From Engelhardtia mirabilis (lineage in GTDB: Bacteria; Planctomycetota; UBA1135; GCA-002686595): a DNA stretch of 64,000 nt. The notes under the pieces are model-generated. The model did not search any database. It was not told the origin of the DNA and saw only the letters and a program-made list of their open reading frames with translations. The translations under genes were made by a program, and so were the position numbers. The stretch lies in the NCBI GenBank assembly GCA_007751255.1, contig CP036296.1:4960001-5024000 (forward strand), given 5' to 3'. Within the stretch, counting starts at the first letter, position 1; each line of letters starts with the position of its first letter. Below are positions 1 through 6,497 of the stretch, piece after piece.

Positions 1-348
1 CGAACCGGGGAAGTAGCCAGACGAGCCGGCCTCGTCGAACCAGACCAAGTGGATGTCGTCAGCGGCCCAGTCCGTGCGCGCCTTCGAGCCGGGGTTGGTG
101 TTCTCGATCAGGTTCGCGCCCGAGCCGGGCACGACGTTCCAGGCGTCGATGGCGTTGCGCACCGCCGTCTCGTGGCTGCCGTCGAGGATGTCGTCGGAGC
201 CGGCCGAGTTGATCGTCACCCCCACCGACGCGGGGTTGGCCCAGTAGAGGGGAGAGCCGTTGCTAGGGTGAAGGATGCGGATGTGAGCGCTGGCGGTGTA
301 GCCGAGCGCGACTGCCAGCAGGCAGCCGAAGGCGAGACGACGTCCCAT
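1..348 (-). CDS. Secreted matrixin-like protein, N-terminal part (runs off the window)
   Basis: The first 116 codons are present; the gene continues past position 1. The start ATG lies 4 bp after the stop of the gene at 353-946, so the two are very likely co-transcribed. A signal peptide is visible (MGRRLAFGCLLAVALGYTASA). The mature part carries a run (residues about 37-80) with strands, an S-D-D-I-L-D-G-S stretch and an A-I-D-A-W-N helix. This is the usual opening of extracellular matrixin-type (M10-like) zinc proteases, whose HExxHxxGxxH site would come later. That site lies outside the window, so protease function is inferred from the N-terminal pattern only. Confidence 0.6.
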   Translation of the reverse strand, partial: MGRRLAFGCLLAVALGYTASAHIRILHPSNGSPLYWANPASVGVTINSAGSDDILDGSHETAVRNAIDAWNVVPGSGANLIENTNPGSKARTDWAADDIHLVWFDEAGSSGYFPGS

Positions 349-352
349 GGGC

Positions 353-946
353 TCAGTCGTCCTGCGAGCCCGAGCCGCTCGCGCGGCGGTGGTTGACGGC
401 GGCCTCGACCTCGGCCGACAGCTCGGCGTAGGGTCGCGACTCGAGTCCGAAGTCCGCGCTGCGACCGCCCAACAAGCGCGTCGCGTCGCCATCGCGCAGG
501 GCGCGCCGCACGCCGTTGCGATCGGTCAGGAGCGAGTACTTGCCCTGGGTCAGGCCCACCGGCAAACGGCGCCCGTCGGGGCCGCCCTCGGTCAGGAACA
601 GCAGCACCTCCTCGCCTTGGGCCAGGCCGGGCAGGCCGGGCACGATCATCCCGCTGCCGTCGGAGCGTTGGCCGCCGGGCAGGAGGAAGCTGCGCTGGCC
701 GACGCCCTCGCCGAGGTAGTCACGGGCCAGGTCCACGGTGATCTCGGTGTCGATTCCGCCGTCCGTGCGCTCGACCGTGCGGCGCTCGACGACGCGCCCC
801 TCGACGACCCAGTCCGAGCGGTCGACGAGATCCTGAATGTCGAGCCTCAGGACGGTTGCGGCGTCGGTCGTCCCGCTCGAGCGGGCGAGTCCCCAACCGA
901 CGAGGATCGAGAGGGCGATGGCGGCGGCGGAGGAGATCGGTCGCAT
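353..946 (-). CDS. Small secreted protein, partner of the matrixin-like gene
   Basis: A 197-residue protein with an N-terminal hydrophobic segment (residues 5-21) ending near S-S-G-T, so probably exported. The core has D-L-V-D-R-S-D-W-V-V-E-G-R-V-V-E, then a beta-rich region with L-L-P-G-G and V-P-G-L-P. It ends with a polar, Ser-rich tail. I recall similar 'regions of secreted-protein partner' genes beside matrixin-like proteases in high-GC bacteria; no enzymatic motif is visible. It is transcribed ahead of the truncated protease gene with a 4-bp gap. Function is unknown; a role as protease partner or propeptide-like factor is inference from the pairing. Confidence 0.65.
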   Translation of the reverse strand: MRPISSAAAIALSILVGWGLARSSGTTDAATVLRLDIQDLVDRSDWVVEGRVVERRTVERTDGGIDTEITVDLARDYLGEGVGQRSFLLPGGQRSDGSGMIVPGLPGLAQGEEVLLFLTEGGPDGRRLPVGLTQGKYSLLTDRNGVRRALRDGDATRLLGGRSADFGLESRPYAELSAEVEAAVNHRRASGSGSQDD

Positions 947-1258
947 GGCGTGCGGAGCGGAGGTGGGGAGATCCTCACACCCCGTGTCGATCGACCCCGC
1001 CCGAGCCTCGACTTGAGCGAGGCAGCGCGCCGATTCGCCGTCGGCGGCCGCCCTCGAGCGGAACGCTGCCCCGCGCCGTGGTCACCGCCGCCGAAGACGG
1101 AAGAGGCGGCCAGATGGCCTCAACCGTGGGCGCTGGGTGTGCCGATGTTCGCCGGGTCGCGGGCTTCAAGGCTTCATCGGAGCCGCCACGCCCTTCGCCG
1201 CCCTCCGACGTTCCGGTCGAGCATCCGGAGCCCGATCACCACTGACTCCTCCCCGCAG
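947..1258. other. Divergent intergenic region
   Basis: This 312-bp gap separates the leftward pair at 1-946 from the rightward HDOD gene, so it should hold both promoters. I see no convincing -35/-10 pair, no long repeat and no RNA gene. An open frame extends the HDOD reading frame upstream through this region, but its residues are low-complexity and Arg/Pro-rich, as expected of non-coding high-GC DNA. Confidence 0.5.
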
Positions 1259-2104
1259 ATGAGCTCCGAACTGGTTCGCAACATCCTGGCGGACAACGTC
1301 TCGATTCCGTCCCTCCCCTCCGTCGTGGTGCGTATCAACGCGCTCTTGGAGGACCCCAATGCGGGTACCCGCGAAGTCGGTGCCGAGATCGCCAAGGACG
1401 CGCCCCTGGCCTCCAAGGTCCTGCGGCTCGTGAACAGCGCCGCCTACGGCATGCGGCAGAAGGTGGTCTCGACCGAGCAGGCCTCGGCCGTGCTGGGCAT
1501 GCGCGCCCTGCGGAACCTGGTCTTGCAGGTCTCGGTGGTCGGCCAGTTCAAGCACCTCGAACAGACCGGCTTCGATCTGGACGGGCTCTGGCGGCACGGG
1601 ATCCTGAGCGCCCAGTTGAGCCAGAGCCTGGCCAAGCTCTCCGGCACCAAGGCCGTGCTGCAGCCCGAGGAGTTCTACACCTGCGGCCTGTTGCACGACC
1701 TGGGGCAGGTGCTGCTGCTCGAGCACGTCGGCGAGAGCTACCTGCTGGTGGTCAAGAAGGCCGTCGACGAGGGCCGCTCCCTGTTCGACGTCGAGAACGA
1801 GGTGATGGGCTTCTCCCACGCCGAGATCGGCGCTCGGGTGGCGCTGCGCTGGGGCCTGCCGGGGGAGATCGTGAGCGCGATCCAGTTCCACCACGGCCCC
1901 GAGGACGAGATCGAGGCCGAGCCCACCGTGGGCATCGTCGACCTGGCCAACCGCACCGCCCACGCGATCCTCGAGCAGCGCGACAAGGTCGAGGCCCTGG
2001 CTTGCCTGGACGCGGAGCGCGCGGCGCTCTTGCGCCTGGACCAGGACGCCTTCGCCAACCTGGTCGACAGCGCCTCCGAATCGGCCGCCTCGATCGAGGT
2101 CTGA
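1259..2104 (+). CDS. HDOD domain signalling protein
   Basis: A 281-residue protein made almost entirely of one HDOD domain (an HD-related output domain in bacterial signalling that usually lacks phosphohydrolase activity). Visible family features are I-P-S-L-P-S-V-V-V-R-I at the N-terminus, L-A-S-K-V-L-R-L-V-N-S-A-A-Y-G at residues 44-58, a central G-L-L-H-D-L-G-Q-V-L segment and I-Q-F-H-H-G-P near the end. The chosen ATG gives the normal HDOD start (MSSELVRNILADN). A longer open frame upstream has no family similarity. No receiver or GGDEF domain is fused, so it probably acts as a stand-alone regulator. A small hypothetical gene follows 75 bp downstream. Confidence 0.92.
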   Translation: MSSELVRNILADNVSIPSLPSVVVRINALLEDPNAGTREVGAEIAKDAPLASKVLRLVNSAAYGMRQKVVSTEQASAVLGMRALRNLVLQVSVVGQFKHLEQTGFDLDGLWRHGILSAQLSQSLAKLSGTKAVLQPEEFYTCGLLHDLGQVLLLEHVGESYLLVVKKAVDEGRSLFDVENEVMGFSHAEIGARVALRWGLPGEIVSAIQFHHGPEDEIEAEPTVGIVDLANRTAHAILEQRDKVEALACLDAERAALLRLDQDAFANLVDSASESAASIEV

Positions 2105-2179
2105 GATCCAGGGCGGGCCCCCGACCCGGGGCCCGCGGCGGGGGTAGGGTTCGGGTGGACCGCGAGTCCATCCAAACCC

Positions 2180-2473
2180 ATGAGAGCCCACGACACCCTC
2201 CACGTCCTCTGCCGCAAGCACGGCGTGCCGGCGAGCTACGGCCGGCGGCTGCTGCCCCTCCTGGAACGCGCCCACGCAGCCCCGCCGGAGGTCCGGGATC
2301 GTCTGGTCCGCCTGGTCGAACTGAATCTGGTGCGCGAAGCCAATCGCCGCCGCGAGCTGGCGAGCCCCGTCGACGACGGTGCGGAGCAGGCCCTGGTGGC
2401 CGTGGCCCGCGCGCTGCACCGCTGGATCCCGCCCACGTGGCTGGACGGCTTGGTCGACCGGCCCAGCTCCTGA
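2180..2473 (+). CDS. Hypothetical protein, 97 residues
   Basis: A short, mostly helical, charged protein (MRAHDTLHVLCRKHG...) without signal peptide or membrane segment. The C-terminus has W-I-P-P-T-W-L-D-G-L. I do not recognise a family. Support comes from position: same strand as the HDOD gene, 75 bp downstream, and ending 15 bp before a large inverted repeat. The sequence looks like a real helical protein rather than an Arg/Pro-rich shadow frame. It could be part of an operon with the HDOD gene. Confidence 0.6.
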   Translation: MRAHDTLHVLCRKHGVPASYGRRLLPLLERAHAAPPEVRDRLVRLVELNLVREANRRRELASPVDDGAEQALVAVARALHRWIPPTWLDGLVDRPSS

Positions 2474-2488
2474 GGGCCACTCGCCGGG

Positions 2489-2655
2489 CTAGTGTCCTGG
2501 ATCAGAAATTCGGCGTCACTTCCCGGGCTCCGATCGCCGCTGGCGTCGCCAGCGCCTCCTCCGAGTATCGCAGCGGATACGCGTCGTCGGCGCGCCTAGC
2601 CAGCATCGATCGGACCTCCGGGCAGTGACGCCGAATTTCCGATCCAGGACACTAG
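2489..2655. repeat. CTAG-bounded inverted-repeat element A
   Basis: Left arm 2489-2520 and right arm 2624-2655 are reverse complements at 31 of 32 positions. Both arms begin or end with CTAG. The 103-bp interior contains further partly complementary sequence (a CCCGGGCTCCGATCG-like segment facing CGATCGGACCTCCGGG), so the whole element could fold into one long hairpin. There is no open reading frame of its own. It lies between convergent genes (2180-2473 rightward, 2813-4441 leftward). Its structure resembles a small non-autonomous mobile element or a REP/BIME-like element; the class is inference. Confidence 0.85.
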
Positions 2656-2774
2656 GCGTTCGTACGGTGCCAGGCACGAAACCGCCGCCTAACGCAATGG
2701 CTCCGGGCGCCTTCGGCGCCCGGAGCCTTTGCGTTAGGCGGCGGGTTCGTGCCTGGCACCGTACGAACGCCTAG
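2652..2774. repeat. CTAG-bounded inverted-repeat element B (60-bp arms, 3-bp loop)
   Basis: Left arm 2652-2711 and right arm 2715-2774 are reverse complements at 58 of 60 positions, around a TTC loop. The element begins with the same CTAG that ends element A. Each arm contains the core CGTACGGTGCC followed by AGGCACGAA, so GGTGCCAGGCAC and its complement occur in both arms. In RNA this would be an extremely stable hairpin, and it could terminate both converging transcription units. The near-perfect arms suggest recent origin or maintained pairing. Confidence 0.9.
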
Positions 2775-2812
2775 CCGCGTCCGCAGTGCCGAGGTGGCAG
2801 TGCCGGGCTGAC

Positions 2813-4441
2813 TCAGTCCTCCGAGCGCAGCTCCTCGAGGTAGCCGATCAAGGCGCGCACCTCGGCCCGCAACTCGGCCACCTCACCGCGCACGCCGGAC
2901 AGCTCCGCTTCGAGCTTCGCCGCGCGCGCCACCGCCTGGTCGCGTTCCCGAGCCATGCGCTCGAGCTCGGCCTGCAAGCCGCCGGAGCCCTGGGACCCCT
3001 CGAGCCTGCGCTCGAGTTGCTCGGCCATGCGGCCCGAGCGCTGGGCCATGTGGTCGGCCATGCGCTCCGCGTGGACCTCCATGCGCTGGGCGAAGTGCTC
3101 GATCGAGTTCCCGAACTCGTCCTCGAAGTCCTCGAAGGCGTCCTCGAGGCGCTCGCCGAAGGTCTCGAAGCGGCTCTCGAGGTGCTCGCCGAAGTGCTCC
3201 ATCTCGTCGCCGAAGGCCTCCATTCCGCCGCCGAAGGCTTGCCGGTCGTCGTCCTCCCACTGGCCCATCTGCTCGGCCCAGTCTTCGAAGGCCTCGGCCC
3301 ATTCCTCGTCGCCGTCCCATTCGGCACCGAAGTCGTCCATGGACCATTCGAGCTCGTCCTCGAACTCCATCGACTCGGCCCAGTCGGACTCGATGTCCTC
3401 GGCCCAGTCCTCGAACTCCTCGGTCCAGTCGCCGTTGAACTCGGCCCAATCCTCGGGGCTCATCTCGGTCCAACCGCCGGAGCCGTCGCCCATGAGGAAG
3501 CGGGTTCCGCCCTCGAGGTGCTCCGGACTCGGCGGCGGGATCTGGAAGTCGAAGGCCGACGCGGCCGCCGAATCCATCGGCCGCGCTCCGAGCACGACCT
3601 CGAACACGAGCGTGTCGCCGTCGCGCTGGACCTCGAGGCGAGTCTCATCGCCTACCCTGCGGTCGCCAATGGCGTCGATCAGCTCGGCGGTGGAACCGAT
3701 CTTGCTGCCGTCGACACGGGTGATCAGGTCGCCTGTGAGCAGTCCCGCGCCCTGTGCCGCCGCGCCGTCCACGGTCTCGGTGATCAGCGCGCCCCCCTCG
3801 GCCTGTCCCAGGGAAACGCCCAGGAAGGGACGTCCCCCGAAGATCGGGGCGAGGGTCGGCGCGAGGGGTTGCGGCGGAGTCGGCTCGGCGAAGATCGGCT
3901 CGTCGCGGGTCCCGAGCCGGGATTCGACCAGGACGGCGTTGCCGCCGCGCTGGACGACCAGCTTCAAGGTGCCGCCCACGCCGGCCTCGGCGATGGCGTC
4001 GAGCAGGTTCTCGGGCGAGGTGACCTGGATCCCGCCGGCCATCTTGAGCACGTCGCCGGCGAGCAGGCCACCGGCCTCGGCGGCCGAGCCCTCGACTACC
4101 TCGTCGACGACCACGGTCCCGTCGTCGCCGCCGAGCACCACGCCCAGGAAGGGGCGCTCGTCCTGCCCCACTGCGGCGGGTTTGGCGGGAGCGGGGGCCA
4201 CCGACACCTGGGCCGCCGGAGACGGGCTCGAGGCCTCCGAAGCCCCAGCCTGCGGGCCCAGGGGCAAGGATCGGATCCGCGCGAGCGCGGCCGGCTCGGC
4301 GGCCGTCGCTTGACCCGCGACGGCCGCTGGTGTGGCGACAACCACCGGTGCGGTGGCCGGGGCAGCGGCGAAGACGGGCGGCGGCGCCGGCACGGTCTGC
4401 TGGAGGGCCAGGGCGGCGGAGACGGTGAGCAGAGTCAGCAT
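2813..4441 (-). CDS. Secreted or periplasmic protein with two PDZ domains, an acidic Trp-rich region and a coiled coil
   Basis: A 542-residue protein. Order: short hydrophobic signal (MLTLLTVSAALALQQ), Ala/Pro-rich linker to about residue 95, PDZ domain 1 (about 96-175, starting R-P-F-L-G-V-V-L), PDZ domain 2 (about 205-290, R-P-F-L-G-V-S-L), a strongly acidic region rich in W-A-E and E-D-W (about 320-415), Met/His-rich helices, and a C-terminal coiled coil (about 490-535). There is no protease catalytic domain, so it is not a DegP or Ctp protease; it more likely scaffolds or binds peptides. The phosphofructokinase gene lies upstream on the same strand, 279 bp away, with a hairpin between them. 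Confidence 0.85.
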   Translation of the reverse strand: MLTLLTVSAALALQQTVPAPPPVFAAAPATAPVVVATPAAVAGQATAAEPAALARIRSLPLGPQAGASEASSPSPAAQVSVAPAPAKPAAVGQDERPFLGVVLGGDDGTVVVDEVVEGSAAEAGGLLAGDVLKMAGGIQVTSPENLLDAIAEAGVGGTLKLVVQRGGNAVLVESRLGTRDEPIFAEPTPPQPLAPTLAPIFGGRPFLGVSLGQAEGGALITETVDGAAAQGAGLLTGDLITRVDGSKIGSTAELIDAIGDRRVGDETRLEVQRDGDTLVFEVVLGARPMDSAAASAFDFQIPPPSPEHLEGGTRFLMGDGSGGWTEMSPEDWAEFNGDWTEEFEDWAEDIESDWAESMEFEDELEWSMDDFGAEWDGDEEWAEAFEDWAEQMGQWEDDDRQAFGGGMEAFGDEMEHFGEHLESRFETFGERLEDAFEDFEDEFGNSIEHFAQRMEVHAERMADHMAQRSGRMAEQLERRLEGSQGSGGLQAELERMARERDQAVARAAKLEAELSGVRGEVAELRAEVRALIGYLEELRSED

Positions 4442-4611
4442 GGGAATCCCTCTCGATTGTCGGCGCCGGGCGGGCGTTCGACGGGGGGTCGGCCGCGGGG
4501 GCCGGGCTGCGGGCCGCTGGGGGTGGGTGCGGCCAGCCGGGAACGGAGATCCGGGCCTACGGAACGCGGGAGCGACCGTTGGGCTCGGGATGGGCGGGGA
4601 ACGCCTTGGCG

Positions 4612-4633
4612 GCGCGGGTCCTTGGACCCGCGC
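4612..4633 (-). terminator. GC-rich hairpin downstream of the phosphofructokinase gene
   Basis: A perfect 10-bp inverted repeat (GCGCGGGTCC at 4612-4621, GGACCCGCGC at 4624-4633) sits 87 bp past the phosphofructokinase stop. There is no following U-tract, so intrinsic termination is uncertain; it may instead mark an RNA 3' end. A run of ten C (4701-4710) lies between it and the stop. The rest of the 279-bp gap presumably holds the promoter of the PDZ gene; no clear boxes are seen. Confidence 0.4.
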
Positions 4634-4720
4634 GCGCCCGCGAAGCTATTCGGAATCCGACCCCGCTCCTTTCGGGTCGCCCGCGCTTCGAATCGCGCCG
4701 CCCCCCCCCCGATCCCCGGA

Positions 4721-5920
4721 TCAGCCGATCGAGCGGTCGGTGAGGCGTCCCATGCGGGGCAACTTTCCGACCAGGGGCAGGGCGTAGTCCAGGAAGGCCG
4801 GACTGACGTCGTTGTCGCCGAGCAGGAACTCCTCCGGCAGGTCGCGGGTGTTCTTGGCCACGTCGGACAGGGCCGCGACCTCGTAGGCCACCTCGTAGGG
4901 CTCCTGGCTGGTCCGGCGGATGACGACGGTGCCGTGCTGGTGCTCGCCGTCCGTGGCCACGCGCACGGCCGTGCGACCGACCTCGCGCGCCTCGGCCGCG
5001 TCGACCTCGGAGACCAGGCCGGCGAAGGAGCGCTGCAGGTAGCCGAAGGTGTCGGCCCGCACGCGCAGGCTCGAGCCCAGGCGCTGCTTGATCGCACCGG
5101 CCAGGAAGTCGCCCAGGGCGCCGGAGCCGGAGAGCTGGGCGTTGCCGTGGCTGTCGACCTCGTCAGTCTTGAAGATCAACTCGCCGCCGGGGCCGTGGAT
5201 GCCCTCGGAGACGGCGATCAGGCAGCGACCGAGGTCGGAGTAGACGCGGTCCACGTCGCCGGCGAAGCGCTCCAGGTCGAAGTCGCGCTCCGGCATGTAG
5301 ATCAGGTGCGGACCGTCGTCGCTGAACTGGCGCGCGAGGGCGCTGGAGGCCGTCAACCAACCGGCATTGCGTCCCATCACGACATCCACCTTGATGCCGG
5401 GCAGGCTGCGGTTGTCCTGGTTGTCGCCCATGAAGGCCTGGGCCACGAAGCGCGCTGCCGAACCGTAGCCGGGGCAGTGGTCGGTCACGCGCAGGTCGTT
5501 GTCGATGGTCTTGGGGACGTGGAACAGCTTGACGTCGTACCCCTTCTCCACGGCGAGCTCGTTCAGCAGGTGCGCCGTCTCGGCCGAGTCGTTGCCGCCG
5601 ATGTAGAAGAAGTAGCGGATGTCGTGGCGCTCGAAGGCCGCCAGGACCTTCTCACCCTCCCCGCGCGTGGGCTTCTTCCGCACGGACCGCAGGGCCGCGC
5701 AGGGCGTGTTGGCCACGGCCTCGAGCGTCTCGCGCGACTCGGCGCCGAGATCGATCAAGTCGTCGTCGAGGATGCCGCGCACGCCGTGGACGGCCCCGAA
5801 GACCCGCCCCATGGCCGGATTGGCCACGGCCTGCTCGACGATGCCGATGAGGCTTTGGTTGATGACGGCCGTGGGGCCGCCGGACTGACCGATGAGGACG
5901 TTGCCGGTCGCGTTCGCCAT
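4721..5920 (-). CDS. pfp: Pyrophosphate-dependent 6-phosphofructokinase
   Basis: A 399-residue PfkA-fold enzyme for fructose-6-phosphate to fructose-1,6-bisphosphate (glycolysis; reversible when PPi is the donor). Visible motifs: phosphate-binding G-G-P-T-A-V-I-N (residues 14-21), G-G-N-D-S (108-112), catalytic P-K-T-I-D-N-D (136-142), and M-G-R-N-A-G-W (182-188). In this family, Asp at the fourth position of G-G-x-D-S and Lys in P-K-T-I-D-N-D block ATP and mark PPi-dependent enzymes; ATP enzymes have G-G-D-G-S and P-G-T-I-D-N-D. The donor is therefore inferred as PPi with good confidence. It ends about 220 bp from tRNA-Leu, which points the other way. Confidence 0.93.
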   Translation of the reverse strand: MANATGNVLIGQSGGPTAVINQSLIGIVEQAVANPAMGRVFGAVHGVRGILDDDLIDLGAESRETLEAVANTPCAALRSVRKKPTRGEGEKVLAAFERHDIRYFFYIGGNDSAETAHLLNELAVEKGYDVKLFHVPKTIDNDLRVTDHCPGYGSAARFVAQAFMGDNQDNRSLPGIKVDVVMGRNAGWLTASSALARQFSDDGPHLIYMPERDFDLERFAGDVDRVYSDLGRCLIAVSEGIHGPGGELIFKTDEVDSHGNAQLSGSGALGDFLAGAIKQRLGSSLRVRADTFGYLQRSFAGLVSEVDAAEAREVGRTAVRVATDGEHQHGTVVIRRTSQEPYEVAYEVAALSDVAKNTRDLPEEFLLGDNDVSPAFLDYALPLVGKLPRMGRLTDRSIG

Positions 5921-6096
5921 GGGGCTGCGGGGAGCTGGTTCGGGGGGGGTCGAGGTTGCGGATGGTCGGGACGCCGAGAAGTGGGCCTCGGTGGCCGCGA
6001 CCCTAGCGCCCCGGAGCCCCGGCCGGGAGTCCGTCGACGCCCTAGCGCGCTGATTCCGAAGTTCGGCGGCAGATCGCTTCGGCAGGGGGCAGAGCC

Positions 6097-6124
6097 TTGC
6101 CTTTCGATCCGCGGTTGCTAACCT
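6097..6124 (+). promoter_or_regulatory. Possible sigma-70-type promoter of tRNA-Leu
   Basis: TTGCCT (6097-6102) and TAACCT (6119-6124) are spaced by 16 bp. The second box ends 16 bp before the first base of the tRNA. Both boxes match the consensus only partly. Confidence 0.35.
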
Positions 6125-6140
6125 CTGCCGCTCGTCCCCT

Positions 6141-6225
<85 letters not shown>

Positions 6226-6231
6226 ATACAT

Positions 6232-6283
6232 CAGGCCGCGGTGCTGGAAGCCCACGCTTCCGGCGCCGCGGCCTGTGTTTTTT
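6232..6283 (+). terminator. Rho-independent terminator of tRNA-Leu
   Basis: CAGGCCGCGG (6232-6241) pairs perfectly with CCGCGGCCTG (6266-6275). The loop contains an inner inverted pair (GGAAGC/GCTTCC). The stem is followed by TGTTTTTT. This is the most canonical intrinsic terminator in the window. Confidence 0.9.
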
Positions 6284-6354
6284 GGGGGCGGCGTCCTGCT
6301 TCTTAGGGCGGCATGCTCGAGAGGGCCCGTCGAGTGAGTTGACCTCGAACCGAC

Positions 6355-6469
6355 GGACGCCTGCGGCCCACGCGGACGGACGCCTGCGGCCCACGCGGAC
6401 GGGCGCCTGCGTCCCACGCGGACGGACTCCTGCGGCCCACGCGGACGGACTCCTGCGGCCCACGCAAAC
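6355..6469. repeat. Tandem array, five 23-bp units
   Basis: Five head-to-tail units with consensus GGACGCCTGCGGCCCACGCG plus GAC. Units 1 and 2 are identical; units 3-5 differ at one to four positions, the last ending CAAAC. There are no spacers, so this is not a CRISPR array. It lies between the tRNA terminator and the end of the leftward gene at 6498-8522. Because 23 is not a multiple of 3, each unit shifts the frame. Leftward frames across it stay open but run into the tRNA, so they are not genes. Confidence 0.9.
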
Positions 6470-6497
6470 CGTCCGGGCAAGCTGTCCCGGCCCTCCG

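Noticed and set aside
347-1258. N-terminal extension of the HDOD frame
   Set aside because: Upstream residues are Arg/Pro/Ala-rich, unlike HDOD proteins, and they overlap the opposite-strand gene at 353-946.
4701-4710. Run of ten C near the phosphofructokinase gene as a phase-variation switch
   Set aside because: It lies between genes, downstream of the stop codon, and does not touch a reading frame or obvious promoter.
2786-6121. Very long opposite-strand open frame (1111 codons) over the PDZ and phosphofructokinase genes
   Set aside because: It is the mirror of two well-supported leftward genes, Leu/Gly/Val-rich with no family features; long antisense frames are expected at this GC content.
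6355-6469. Possible CRISPR array
   Set aside because: Repeats are directly adjacent without spacers, and no cas gene is present. The same holds for 44096-44155, 57099-57187 and 57387-57446.
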